A stretch of DNA of 64,000 nucleotides, taken from contig NZ_JAPRAQ010000036.1 of the NCBI RefSeq assembly GCF_029989365.1, positions 1-64,000 on the forward strand, given 5' to 3'. The notes below the pieces were generated by a model. The model ran no database searches. It was not told the origin of the DNA and worked only from the letters and a program-made list of their open reading frames with translations. The translations under genes and the position numbers were made by a program. Each line of letters begins with the position of its first letter. The stretch's first letter is position 1. Source of the DNA: Bradyrhizobium sp. Arg816. GTDB taxonomy: Bacteria > Pseudomonadota > Alphaproteobacteria > Rhizobiales > Xanthobacteraceae. This document shows positions 41,355 to 50,603 of the stretch, one piece after another.

Positions 41355-41747
41355 ATGCGCTTCATCCACCTCCTCGTCATCGGCGCGCTGATCTTTGCGG
41401 CGGCCTATGTCTACCGGATCAAGATGGACTCCACGGCGCGCACCGAAAAGGTGCTGCGGCTGCATGCGGAGATCCGCGAGCAGCGCGACGCGATCGCGGC
41501 GCTGCGCTCCGAATGGGCCAAGCTCGATGCGCCCTTGCGCCTGCAGGGCCTGTCCGATCGGCATCTGCCGCTCAAACCGGTCAACGGCACGCAATATGAC
41601 TCGCTGAAGAACCTGCCGGAGCGTCCGCCGCGGATGTTCAGGCCGGGCGAGACGGATCCGATCGGGGCCATGCTCAACACCATCGAAGCCGCGAGCGATC
41701 CGGATACGGTGACGGGCTCCGTGCCTCAACCCGAGGACAAGCAATGA
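41355..41747 (+). CDS. ftsL: Cell division protein FtsL
   Basis: This 130-residue bitopic protein has one membrane helix right at its N-terminus (FIHLLVIGALIFAAAYVY, residues 3-20) and a periplasmic coiled coil with a leucine-type heptad pattern (about residues 28-58). The tail is a polar Pro-rich region. In the divisome it binds FtsB and FtsQ and links to the FtsW/FtsI synthase. Sequence identity in this family is low, so the call rests on size, topology and position: between rsmH and ftsI, with 4-base overlap to ftsI. Its Pro-rich C-terminal tail of about 60 residues is longer than in E. coli. Confidence 0.88.
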   Translation: MRFIHLLVIGALIFAAAYVYRIKMDSTARTEKVLRLHAEIREQRDAIAALRSEWAKLDAPLRLQGLSDRHLPLKPVNGTQYDSLKNLPERPPRMFRPGETDPIGAMLNTIEAASDPDTVTGSVPQPEDKQ

Positions 41748-43498
41748 GCGCTGTGACCCCGGCCAAGCCAACTCAAAAGCCGCCCGAGCCCTGGCGGCAG
41801 CGGCTGATCCGCAGCCTGCTCTACGGGCGCAATGTTGACCGCGCCGCGAAGGCGCGCGCGCGCGTCGGCCTCGCGATGCTCGCCTTTACCTCGGTCTACG
41901 TCCTGATCGGCGGCCGCCTCGTGATGTTCGCGATCGGTGCCGATGCCCACAGCGCGCGCCGTGCTGCCGCGCAAGAGGTGGTCGCGACCGCGCGGCCCGA
42001 CATCGTCGACCGCAACGGCGCGATCCTCGCAACCGACGTCAAGGCGGCGAGCCTGTTCGGCGAGCCGCGCCGCATCATCGACAAGGACGAGGCGATCGAG
42101 CTTCTGACCGCGACCGTGCCCGACCTCGACGAAGCCGAGGTGCGCGAGCGCCTGTCGTCGCGCAAGGGTTTCGTCTGGCTCAAGCGCGAGGTCACCGCGA
42201 AGCAGCAGCAGGACATCCACAAGCTCGGCGTTCCCGGCATCGGTTTCCTGCGCGAGAACAAGCGCGTCTATCCGACCGGCAACGAGGTCGCCCACCTCAT
42301 CGGTCTGGTCAACATCGACAATCAGGGCATCGCCGGCATGGAGAAGTGGCTCGACAATCAAGGGCTCGCCGATCTCCACCGCGCCGGCTTTGCCACCGAC
42401 CGGCTGCAGAAGCCGATCGAGCTCTCGATCGACCTGCGCGTCGAGCACGCGCTGCGCGACGAATTGTTGAAGGCCAAGGAGAAGTACCACACCAAGGCCG
42501 CCTCCGGCATCGTCTCGAATGTCAAGACCGGCGAGATCGTGGCGATGGTCTCGCTTCCGGACTTCGATCCCAACAATCCGAAGGAAGCGCACGACCCGGA
42601 TCGCATCAACCGCCTGACCACGGGCGTCTACGAGATGGGCTCGACCTTCAAGGCGTTCACGCTGGCAATGGCGCTCGACTCCGGCAAAATCAATCTGAAC
42701 TCGATGTGGGATGCACGTGGAAACCTGCACTACGGCAAGTTCACCATCCATGACAGTCATGCGCTCGGACGTTTCATCAACACCAAGGAAGTGTTCTATT
42801 ACTCCTCCAACATCGGCGCTGCGCGGATCGCGCTCGGCCAGGGCGTCGAGGCGCACAAGGCGTTCCTTGCCAAGATGGGCCAGTTGACGCGGCTGCGCAC
42901 CGAGCTGCCCGAGAGCGCGGCTCCGTTGGTGCCGCGCCGCTGGAGTGAGCTGAACACGGTGACCATCGCGTTCGGCCAGGGCCTGTCGGTGGCGCCCCTC
43001 CAGGCGGTGATGGGCATCAACGCGCTGATGAACGGTGGCTATTTGATTCCGCCGACCTTCATGAAGCGAAGCGAGTCCGAAGCGGCGGCGATGGCCAAGC
43101 GCGTGATCAAGCAAGAGACCAGCGACAAGATGCGGTATCTGATGCGGCTCAACGCAGAGGTCGGGTCGGCGAAACAGGCAGACGTCAAGGGCTATTATGT
43201 CGGCGGCAAGACCGGCACGTCCGAGAAAGTCATCAATGGCCGCTACGCCAAGAAGCGGGTGCTCAATTCCTTCACGGCGATCATGCCCTCCGACAATCCA
43301 AAATATCAGATCCTGATCATGCTGGACGAGCCGCAGGCGCTGCCCGAAACGCATGGTTTCATCACCTCGGGCTGGAACGCGGTGCCGACCGGCGGCAAGG
43401 TGATCGAGCGGATCGCGCCGCTTCTGGGCATCGAGCCACGATTTGACCTGCCGCCGTCCGACCGCCTTATTCTTGCAGCATCCAGGACAACCCAGTAA
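41744..43498 (+). CDS. ftsI: Septal peptidoglycan transpeptidase FtsI (PBP3)
   Basis: The 584-residue class B penicillin-binding protein has a short cytoplasmic N-terminus and one membrane helix (about residues 42-64). The pedestal domain with RPDIVDRNGAILATD follows, then the transpeptidase domain. Catalytic motifs are STFK (residues 300-303), SSN (354-356) and KTGT near 487. It cross-links septal peptidoglycan in complex with FtsW. Its ATG overlaps the ftsL stop (ATGA). The spacer before murE is 84 bases. Confidence 0.96.
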   Translation: MSAVTPAKPTQKPPEPWRQRLIRSLLYGRNVDRAAKARARVGLAMLAFTSVYVLIGGRLVMFAIGADAHSARRAAAQEVVATARPDIVDRNGAILATDVKAASLFGEPRRIIDKDEAIELLTATVPDLDEAEVRERLSSRKGFVWLKREVTAKQQQDIHKLGVPGIGFLRENKRVYPTGNEVAHLIGLVNIDNQGIAGMEKWLDNQGLADLHRAGFATDRLQKPIELSIDLRVEHALRDELLKAKEKYHTKAASGIVSNVKTGEIVAMVSLPDFDPNNPKEAHDPDRINRLTTGVYEMGSTFKAFTLAMALDSGKINLNSMWDARGNLHYGKFTIHDSHALGRFINTKEVFYYSSNIGAARIALGQGVEAHKAFLAKMGQLTRLRTELPESAAPLVPRRWSELNTVTIAFGQGLSVAPLQAVMGINALMNGGYLIPPTFMKRSESEAAAMAKRVIKQETSDKMRYLMRLNAEVGSAKQADVKGYYVGGKTGTSEKVINGRYAKKRVLNSFTAIMPSDNPKYQILIMLDEPQALPETHGFITSGWNAVPTGGKVIERIAPLLGIEPRFDLPPSDRLILAASRTTQ

Positions 43499-43582
43499 TC
43501 AACGGGGGAGGCCGTCGCCGCTGCTGAGTCGCGGCTTTTCCGAAGATTCGGCTTTCCGGCACGGCATGTCGACTGGAAGACC

Positions 43583-45055
43583 ATGAAGCTGCGCGACCTC
43601 CTAGGTCAGGACGTTCTGGGCAATGATGCCGCAATCGAGCCCGCTGTCGCGGCGCTCGATGTGACGGGCGTTGCGCTCGACAGCCGTGTGGTCAAGTCCG
43701 GCGATCTCTTCTTCGCGCTCGCGGGCAGCAAGACCGACGGCGCGCGCTTCATCGATGCCGCGATTGCGGCAGGCGCGGTGGCGATCGTCGGCGACCATGC
43801 GCCAGCGGCCAGCAAGGTGCCGTTCGTTACCGTGGCCAATCCGCGCCGCGCGCTGGCGCTGGCTGCGGCCAAATTCTTCCCCGCGCAGCCCGGGACCATC
43901 GTGGCGGTGACCGGCACCAGCGGCAAGACCTCGGTCGCCGCGTTCACGCGCCAGATCTGGGAGCGGCTGGGGCATGCCTCCGCCAGCATCGGCACCATTG
44001 GTCTCGTCTCGCCCAAGCGCACCGTCTACGGTTCGCTGACGACGCCGGATCCGATCGCGCTGCACCGGCAGCTCGATGAGATCGCGCGCGAAGGCGTGAC
44101 GCATCTCGCCTTCGAGGCGTCCTCGCACGGGCTCGACCAGTACCGCCTCGACGGCGTCCGTGTCTCCGCCGGCGGCTTCACCAATCTCTCGCGCGACCAC
44201 ATGGATTACCATCCCACCGTCGCGCATTATCTCGCAGCAAAACTGCGCCTGTTCCGCGAGCTGGTCCCGGCGGATGGCGCGGCGGTGATCTCCGCCGACC
44301 ATGATTGCTCGGCGGAAGCAATCAATGCTGCGAGGTCGCACGGCCTGCGCGTGATGGCGGTCGGCCGCAACGGCGACGGGGCAGGTGAGGGCATTCGTCT
44401 CGCCGGCGCCGAGGTCGAAGGTTTTTCGCAAGTCCTTGCCGTCGAGCATCGCGGCAAGCGTTATGCGGTCCGGCTGCCGCTGGCCGGCGAATTCCAGATC
44501 GAGAACGCACTGGTGTCGGCCGGTCTGGCGATCGGTACCGGCAGCGATCCGGCCAACGTGTTTGCGAGCCTCGAACATCTCGAAGGCGCCAAGGGTCGGC
44601 TCGAGCGCGTCGGCGAGCGCAACGGTGCGCCGATCTTCGTCGACTACGCCCACAAGCCCGACGCGTTGGAGAAGGCGTTGCAGGCTTTGCGGCCTTACGC
44701 AAAACGCAGGCTGGTCGTCGTGTTCGGCGCCGGCGGCGACCGCGATGCCGGCAAGCGCCCGATCATGGGCGAGATCGCGGCCGAGAACGCCGACCGCGTC
44801 ATCATCACCGACGACAATCCGCGCAGCGAGAGGCCGGAAGCCATTCGCGCCGAAATCCTCGCCACCGCAAAAGGTGCCCGCGAAATCGGCGACCGCGCCG
44901 CGGCGATCCGCACTGCGATCGCGGAGTTGGAAGACGGTGATGCGCTGCTCGTCGCCGGCAAGGGCCACGAGACCGGGCAGATCGTCGGCGGCGAGGTGCT
45001 GCCCTTCAGTGATCACGAGGCGGTCGCCGCCGCATTAGCGTCGAGGAATGCATGA
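43583..45055 (+). CDS. murE: UDP-MurNAc-tripeptide synthetase MurE (meso-DAP)
   Basis: This 490-residue cytoplasmic ligase adds meso-diaminopimelate to UDP-MurNAc-L-Ala-D-Glu. Seen are the ATP site VAVTGTSGKTSVAAF, GSLTTPDPIALHRQL, FTNLSRDHMDYH and DNPRSE, the DNPR motif that selects meso-DAP over lysine. The C-terminal domain contains VDYAHKPDALEKAL and GKGHETGQIV. Its stop overlaps the murF start by 4 bases (ATGA). Confidence 0.96.
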   Translation: MKLRDLLGQDVLGNDAAIEPAVAALDVTGVALDSRVVKSGDLFFALAGSKTDGARFIDAAIAAGAVAIVGDHAPAASKVPFVTVANPRRALALAAAKFFPAQPGTIVAVTGTSGKTSVAAFTRQIWERLGHASASIGTIGLVSPKRTVYGSLTTPDPIALHRQLDEIAREGVTHLAFEASSHGLDQYRLDGVRVSAGGFTNLSRDHMDYHPTVAHYLAAKLRLFRELVPADGAAVISADHDCSAEAINAARSHGLRVMAVGRNGDGAGEGIRLAGAEVEGFSQVLAVEHRGKRYAVRLPLAGEFQIENALVSAGLAIGTGSDPANVFASLEHLEGAKGRLERVGERNGAPIFVDYAHKPDALEKALQALRPYAKRRLVVVFGAGGDRDAGKRPIMGEIAAENADRVIITDDNPRSERPEAIRAEILATAKGAREIGDRAAAIRTAIAELEDGDALLVAGKGHETGQIVGGEVLPFSDHEAVAAALASRNA

Positions 45056-46431
45056 GCGCGCCAATATGGACGGTTGCCGACGTGGCGCGTGCGCTGGGCG
45101 CTGCGGGATCATTTCCGGACACGCCGATCGAGTTCGTTACCCAGGACAGCCGCCTGGTGAAGCCGGGCAGCCTGTTCGTCGCGCTCAGCGGCACGCCGAG
45201 CGGCGGCTTCATCTCGGCCTTCGCCAGCGCGCGTGACGGCTGGGAGTTCGCCGACAAGGCGGAAGCGTCGGGCGCGGTCGCGATGATCGTGCCGCACGAG
45301 ATCGCCGGCATCGGCATTCCCCAGATCGTCGTCAAGGACACGCTGATCGACGGTCTCTGGGGCCTCGCACGCGCCGCACGCGCTCGTTTCAACGGACCTG
45401 TGATCGGGCTCACTGGCAGTGCGGGCAAGACCAGCACGAAGGAATTCCTTGCGGCCTATCCCGGCGCCTATGCGAGCCCGTCGAGCTTCAACAATTTCTG
45501 GGGCGTGCCGCTGACGCTGTGCAACGCCAAGCCCGATGCCAGTCTGTGGGTCGTCGAGATGGGCATGAACCAGACCGGCGAGATCGCGCGGCTCAGCGAG
45601 CTCACGCGGCCGACCGTCGCGCTCGTCGTCAACGTTCAGCCGGTGCATCTGGAAAAGCTCGGCTCGCTCGAAGCCATCAGGCGCGAGAAGGTGTCGATCG
45701 CGCTCGGCCTGCGCGAGGACGGCGTGCTGGTGCTGCCTGCCGGGATCAAGGCGCCGGACTGGAAGGGCAAGGTGGTACGGTTCGGCGAGAAAGCCGAGGT
45801 GCACGAGGTCGCGCACGCGCCGCATGGCGAGAGCTGGCAGGTCGTGGCCGCGCTCGGCAAGAAGGAGATCGCGTTCAGCCTGACGCCGGGCGCACCGCAC
45901 CGCGTGCAGAATGCGCTCGCGGCGCTCGCCTCGATTCGCGCGGCGAACCTCGATGCGGCGACGCTCGCGATCAAGCTCGACCGGGTCGGCATCATGACCG
46001 GCCGTGGCGTCGAGCAGGCGATCGGCGGCGTCACCGTGATCGACGACAGCTTCAACGGCAATCCGGCCAGCGTGGCTGCTGCACTGCAAAGCCTCCAGGC
46101 GCGCAACGTTACCGCCGGCCGCCGCATTGCGGTGCTCGGCGACATGCTGGAACTGGGCGATGACGCACCAAGCTACCATACGGCCCTCGCCAAGCATCTC
46201 GACGGCATCGACGGCGTCTACTGCGTCGGTCCCTTGATGCGCCATCTCTACGACGTGTTGCCGGCGGGCAAGGGCCTGGGCTGGCACGACGACCCCGCCA
46301 CGCTGAAGCCGGGCGAGGTCGCAAATCTGCTGAGGGCAGGCGATGTCGTGGTTGTCAAGGGCAGCAAGAAGATGTTCTGGGTCAACAAGTTTGTGCCGGG
46401 CCTAGTGGCCGCCTTGCAGGCAAAGGCGTAA
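45052..46431 (+). CDS. murF: UDP-MurNAc-pentapeptide synthetase MurF
   Basis: This 459-residue ligase adds D-Ala-D-Ala to UDP-MurNAc-tripeptide in the cytoplasm. It shows FVTQDSRLVKPGSLFVALSG at the N-terminus, the ATP-binding GLTGSAGKTSTKEFLAA, SSFNNFWGVPLTL, EMGMNQTGEIARL and the C-terminal VIDDSFNGNPASV. It overlaps murE by 4 bases. The 160-base gap to mraY has no supported gene, only a few short frames without good ribosome-binding sites. Confidence 0.96.
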   Translation: MSAPIWTVADVARALGAAGSFPDTPIEFVTQDSRLVKPGSLFVALSGTPSGGFISAFASARDGWEFADKAEASGAVAMIVPHEIAGIGIPQIVVKDTLIDGLWGLARAARARFNGPVIGLTGSAGKTSTKEFLAAYPGAYASPSSFNNFWGVPLTLCNAKPDASLWVVEMGMNQTGEIARLSELTRPTVALVVNVQPVHLEKLGSLEAIRREKVSIALGLREDGVLVLPAGIKAPDWKGKVVRFGEKAEVHEVAHAPHGESWQVVAALGKKEIAFSLTPGAPHRVQNALAALASIRAANLDAATLAIKLDRVGIMTGRGVEQAIGGVTVIDDSFNGNPASVAAALQSLQARNVTAGRRIAVLGDMLELGDDAPSYHTALAKHLDGIDGVYCVGPLMRHLYDVLPAGKGLGWHDDPATLKPGEVANLLRAGDVVVVKGSKKMFWVNKFVPGLVAALQAKA

Positions 46432-46591
46432 ACTGCTTGGAAGGCGCAGTTCCCGAATCCCACCCTTTGCGGCGCGAAGCCGTCCGTTTTCCCAGAGGTC
46501 GCCCGACCCATGAAGAAGACCCGCGAATGCGCGTGAGACAAGTCAAGGCCAATACCAGGGCCGCGTGCAAAGGCGCCATAGGATCGTCTGA

Positions 46592-47695
46592 ATGTTTTAC
46601 TGGCTGATCGAGCTCTCCAACACATTTCCCGGCTTCGGTGCCGTTCGCACCTTCCTGAACGTCTTCCGCTACATCACCTTCCGCACCGGCGGCGCCGTCG
46701 TCACCGGCGCGCTGTTCGTGTTCCTGTTCGGGCCCTGGATCATCGACCATCTGCGCATCCGTCAGGGCAAGGGTCAGCCGATCCGGACCGACGGCCCGCA
46801 ATCGCATCTCGCCAAGAAAGGCACGCCCACCATGGGCGGGCTGATGATCCTGTCCGGCCTCACGGTCGGCACCGTGTTGTGGGCCAATCCGCTCAACCCC
46901 TATGTCTGGATCGTGCTGGCGGTGACGCTCGGCTTCGGCTTCGTCGGCTTCTATGACGATTACCTCAAGGTGACCAAGCAGACCACGACGGGCTTCGGCA
47001 GCAAGCTGCGCCTGCTGATCGAGGCCGCCATTGCGCTGGTCGCCTGCTATGCGCTGGTGCGGTTGAACCGCGATCCCGCGTCAACCGCGCTGACGATTCC
47101 CTTCCTCAAGGACACCGTGCTGCATTTCGGCTGGTTCTTCGTCGTGTTCGGCGCTTTCGTCATCGTCGGCGCCGGCAACGCGGTGAACCTCACCGACGGT
47201 CTCGACGGCCTCGCCATCGTTCCCGTGATGATCGCGACCGCGAGCTTTGCGATGATCGCCTATCTCGCCGGCAACGCGGTGTTCGCCGACTACCTCCAGA
47301 TCAAATATGTCGCCGGCACCGGCGAGCTCGCGGTGCTCTGCGGCGCGCTCCTGGGCGCCGGTCTCGGGTTCCTCTGGTTCAACGCGCCGCCGGCCTCGAT
47401 CTTCATGGGCGACACCGGCTCGCTCGCGCTCGGCGGCATGCTCGGCGCAATCGCGGTCGCGGTGAAGCACGAGATCGTGCTCGCGGTGATCGGCGGCCTG
47501 TTCGTGCTGGAGGCGGTCTCCGTCATTGTGCAGGTGGTATCGTTCAAGATGACGGGAAAACGCATCTTCCGCATGGCGCCGATCCATCACCATTTCGAGC
47601 AGCTCGGCTGGACCGAGCCGCAGATCGTGATCCGCTTCTGGATCATCTCGGTGATGCTGGCGCTTGCCGGTCTCTCGACGCTGAAGCTGCGGTGA
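46592..47695 (+). CDS. mraY: Phospho-N-acetylmuramoyl-pentapeptide transferase MraY
   Basis: This 367-residue integral membrane enzyme transfers phospho-MurNAc-pentapeptide to undecaprenyl phosphate, forming lipid I. About ten helices are visible. The conserved HLAKKGTPTMGG, GFVGFYDDYLKV (paired Asp), GNAVNLTDGLDGLA and MGDTGSLALGG segments, and the cytoplasmic HHHFEQLGWTE loop, are all present. It lies 7 bases upstream of murD. Confidence 0.97.
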   Translation: MFYWLIELSNTFPGFGAVRTFLNVFRYITFRTGGAVVTGALFVFLFGPWIIDHLRIRQGKGQPIRTDGPQSHLAKKGTPTMGGLMILSGLTVGTVLWANPLNPYVWIVLAVTLGFGFVGFYDDYLKVTKQTTTGFGSKLRLLIEAAIALVACYALVRLNRDPASTALTIPFLKDTVLHFGWFFVVFGAFVIVGAGNAVNLTDGLDGLAIVPVMIATASFAMIAYLAGNAVFADYLQIKYVAGTGELAVLCGALLGAGLGFLWFNAPPASIFMGDTGSLALGGMLGAIAVAVKHEIVLAVIGGLFVLEAVSVIVQVVSFKMTGKRIFRMAPIHHHFEQLGWTEPQIVIRFWIISVMLALAGLSTLKLR

Positions 47696-47702
47696 TCGAT
47701 CG

Positions 47703-49103
47703 ATGATCCCGGTCACGTCTTTCGCGGGCAAGACGGTCGCGGTGTTCGGCCTCGGCGGTTCGGGGCTTGCGTCCTGTCACGCGTTGAAAGCGGGCGGCGC
47801 CGAGGTGATCGCCGCCGACGACGATGCGGAGAACGTCGCCAAGGCCGCGCAAGCGGGTTTCATCACCGCCGATTTGCGCAACGTCTCCTGGGTGAATTTC
47901 GCGGCGCTGGTGCTCGCGCCCGGCGTGCCACTGACGCATCCCGTGCCGCACTGGAGCGTGCTGAAGGCGCGCGAGGCCGGCTGTGAGGTGATCGGCGATA
48001 TCGAGCTGTTCTGCCGCGAGCGTCGCCGTCACGCGCCGAACGCGCCGTTCGTCGCCATCACCGGCACCAACGGCAAATCGACCACGACGGCGCTGATTGC
48101 GCATCTCACAAAGGTCGCCGGCTACGACACCCAGATGGGCGGCAATATCGGCACCGCGATCCTGTCGCTGGAGCCGCCGCGCACGGGTCGCGTCCACGTC
48201 ATCGAGATGTCGTCCTACCAGATCGACCTCACGCCCTCGCTCGATCCCTCCGTCGGCATTTTGCTCAATGTCAGCGAGGACCACATCGACCGTCACGGCA
48301 CCATCGCGCATTACGCTGCGGTCAAGGAGCGTCTCGTCGCGGGCGTGCAGGCAGGCGGCACCGCGATCGTCGGCGTCGACGATGGCTTCTGCCGCGACAT
48401 CGCCGACCGGCTCGACCGCGCCGGCAAGAACGTGGTGCGGATCTCCGTCAGGAACCCGCTGGCCTCCGGCATCCATGTCGAGCACGGCACGATCGTGCGC
48501 ACCGCGGGCGGCGCGCGGAGCGAGGTCGCAAAGCTCGGCGGCATCGGCTCGCTCCGCGGCCAGCACAACGCGCAGAACGCGGCCTGCGCCGCCGCCGCCG
48601 CGCTCGCGATGGGCATCAGCCTGGATGTGCTGCAGAACGGCCTGCGCAGCTTTCCGGGCCTTGCACATCGCATGGAGCAGGTCGGCCGCCGCGGCAACGT
48701 GCTGTTCGTCAACGACTCCAAGGGCACCAATGCCGATGCCACCGCGCATGCGCTGTCGTCCTTTTCGGAAATCTTCTGGATCGCCGGCGGCAAGCCCAAG
48801 GCGGGCGGCATCACTGGCCTGACCGGCTACTTCCCGCGCATCCGCAAGGCCTATCTGATCGGCGAGGCCGCGCCGGAATTTTCGGGAACGCTGGGCACGC
48901 AAGTGGCGCACGAGATCAGCCAGACGCTGGACGTCGCCGTCGAGCACGCCGCGCGCGATGCGGAAGCCTCAGTCCTCGCGGATGCAGTGGTGCTGCTGTC
49001 ACCCGCCTGCGCGTCCTTTGACCAGTACCGCAACTTCGAGATCCGCGGCACCAAGTTCCGCGAGCTGGTGCAGGCACTGCCGGGTGTGAAGCCGGTGGTG
49101 TAG
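47703..49103 (+). CDS. murD: UDP-MurNAc-L-Ala:D-Glu ligase MurD
   Basis: This 466-residue cytoplasmic ligase adds D-glutamate to UDP-MurNAc-L-Ala. It has the N-terminal Rossmann motif VFGLGGSGLASCHAL, the ATP site VAITGTNGKSTTTALIAH, ILLNVSEDHIDRHG, the substrate-binding AHRMEQVGRRGNVLFVNDSKGTNADAT, and LSPACASFDQYRNFEIRG at the C-terminus. A palindromic repeat of about 100 bases separates it from ftsW. Confidence 0.96.
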   Translation: MIPVTSFAGKTVAVFGLGGSGLASCHALKAGGAEVIAADDDAENVAKAAQAGFITADLRNVSWVNFAALVLAPGVPLTHPVPHWSVLKAREAGCEVIGDIELFCRERRRHAPNAPFVAITGTNGKSTTTALIAHLTKVAGYDTQMGGNIGTAILSLEPPRTGRVHVIEMSSYQIDLTPSLDPSVGILLNVSEDHIDRHGTIAHYAAVKERLVAGVQAGGTAIVGVDDGFCRDIADRLDRAGKNVVRISVRNPLASGIHVEHGTIVRTAGGARSEVAKLGGIGSLRGQHNAQNAACAAAAALAMGISLDVLQNGLRSFPGLAHRMEQVGRRGNVLFVNDSKGTNADATAHALSSFSEIFWIAGGKPKAGGITGLTGYFPRIRKAYLIGEAAPEFSGTLGTQVAHEISQTLDVAVEHAARDAEASVLADAVVLLSPACASFDQYRNFEIRGTKFRELVQALPGVKPVV

Positions 49104-49128
49104 GGCGCGGCTACTCCTTGCTCCGCTG

Positions 49129-49230
49129 TCGTCGCCCGGCTTGACCGGGCGACCCAGTATCCCAGAGGCGGTGCTTGAGCCGGGAGGCCACGGCGTACTG
49201 GATGCCCCGGTCAAGCCGGGGCATGACCAC
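49129..49230. repeat. Palindromic repeat within the dcw cluster (murD/ftsW)
   Basis: GTCGCCCGGCTTGACCGGGCGAC at the left and GATGCCCCGGTCAAGCCGGGGCATGAC at the right are two strong hairpins with GC-rich sequence between. It is the same family as 27113-27228. Confidence 0.75.
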
Positions 49231-49337
49231 CATTTGTGGTCGCGTTGTCGCTATCTCCAAAGTTATCGATCTCCTTAACCCCCCGTAAACCAACCTCGGC
49301 GACCAATGGACCGACCTCTGTCCGAAAGCGGCCGCCC

Positions 49338-50489
49338 ATGCTCTCCCGTGAAGAACGCACCCCCTTTTCCGAGTGGTGGTGGACCGTCGACAAGCCGCTG
49401 ATGGGCGCCATCCTGGCGCTGATGCTGACCGGGGTGATCCTGTCGCTGGCGGCGAGCCCGCCGGTTGCGACCCGCATCGGGCTCGATCCCTTCCACTTCT
49501 TCAGCCGCCACGTGATGTTCCTGGCGCCGTCCTGCCTGGTGCTGCTCGGGGTGTCCTTCCTGTCGCCGCGCGCGATCCGCCGCTCGGCCCTGATCATCTT
49601 CGCGGCCAGTATCATCCTGATCGTGCTGACGCTCGCGATCGGCCCCGAAGTGAAGGGATCGCGGCGCTGGATCACGCTGCTCGGCGTCAACATCCAGGCC
49701 TCCGAAATCGCAAAACCATCGTTTGTCGTTGTCGCCGCATGGCTGTTCGCGGAATCGACCAGGCGGCCGGAGATGCCGGCGACCTCGATGGCGCTGGTGC
49801 TGCTCTTGATGCTGGTCTCGCTGCTGGTGATGGAGCCCGATTTCGGCCAGACCATGCTGGTCCTGATGGTGTGGGGCTCGCTGTTCTTCATCGCGGGCAT
49901 GCGCATGATCTGGGTATTCGGTCTTGCTGGCGCCGCCGCGGCCGGTCTGTTCAGCGCTTATCTGTTCGTTCCACACGTCGCCGGCCGCATCAAGCGCTTC
50001 ATGAATCCGGCCTCCGGCGACACCTTCCAGGTCGATACCGCCATGGAAGCCTTCTACAACGGCGGATGGTTCGGGCTCGGGCCGGGCGAGGGCATCGCCA
50101 AGCGCAGCCTGCCTGACAGTCACACCGACTTCGTGTTCGCGGTTGCCGCCGAAGAGTTCGGCATCATCCTGTGCCTTGCGATGTTGGCGCTGTTCGCCTT
50201 CGTCGTGATCCGCACGCTGTCGCGCGCCTACGCCAATGAGGACATGTTCTCGCGCTTTGCGGCGTCCGGCCTTGCGATCCTGTTCGGCGTGCAGGCCGCG
50301 ATCAACATGTCGGTCAACCTCCAGCTCATCCCCGCCAAGGGCATGACGCTGCCCTTCATCTCCTATGGAGGCTCCTCGATCGTGTCGTTGGCCTATGGTG
50401 TCGGCATGATGCTGGCGCTGACGCGGCTGCGCCCGCGCACCGAAGTCGAGGCACGCGGCCACGCCGAGGCGATGCGCAGTTACGCGTAA
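49338..50489 (+). CDS. ftsW: Septal peptidoglycan glycosyltransferase FtsW
   Basis: This 383-residue SEDS-family protein polymerises glycan strands from lipid II at the septum with FtsI. It has about ten helices, with RRWITLLGVNIQASEIAKPSFVV, ALVLLLMLVSLLVMEPDFGQTML and the conserved PDSHTDFVFAVAAEEFGI, plus LPFISYGGSSIVS. The start at 49338 (MLSREERTPFSEWWW) is chosen because it precedes the first helix; upstream codons in frame lie in the spacer. The stop is followed 2 bases later by a palindromic repeat. Confidence 0.95.
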   Translation: MLSREERTPFSEWWWTVDKPLMGAILALMLTGVILSLAASPPVATRIGLDPFHFFSRHVMFLAPSCLVLLGVSFLSPRAIRRSALIIFAASIILIVLTLAIGPEVKGSRRWITLLGVNIQASEIAKPSFVVVAAWLFAESTRRPEMPATSMALVLLLMLVSLLVMEPDFGQTMLVLMVWGSLFFIAGMRMIWVFGLAGAAAAGLFSAYLFVPHVAGRIKRFMNPASGDTFQVDTAMEAFYNGGWFGLGPGEGIAKRSLPDSHTDFVFAVAAEEFGIILCLAMLALFAFVVIRTLSRAYANEDMFSRFAASGLAILFGVQAAINMSVNLQLIPAKGMTLPFISYGGSSIVSLAYGVGMMLALTRLRPRTEVEARGHAEAMRSYA

Positions 50490-50491
50490 GC

Positions 50492-50577
50492 CGTCATTGC
50501 GAGGAGCGAAGCGACGAAGCAATCCAGGCTGTCTCCGCAGAGGCAGTCTGGATTGCTTCGCTTCGCTCGCAATGACG
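50492..50577. repeat. 86-bp palindromic repeat between ftsW and murG
   Basis: This is a second copy of the 38979-39064 repeat: both have the same arms (CGTCATTGCGAGGAGCGAAG) and length, differing mainly in the central 20 bases. It begins 2 bases after the ftsW stop and ends 26 bases before the murG start, so it occupies most of the spacer within an essential operon. Confidence 0.88.
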
Positions 50578-50603
50578 AGAAAGACCTTGTAAAAGCAGTC
50601 TTC

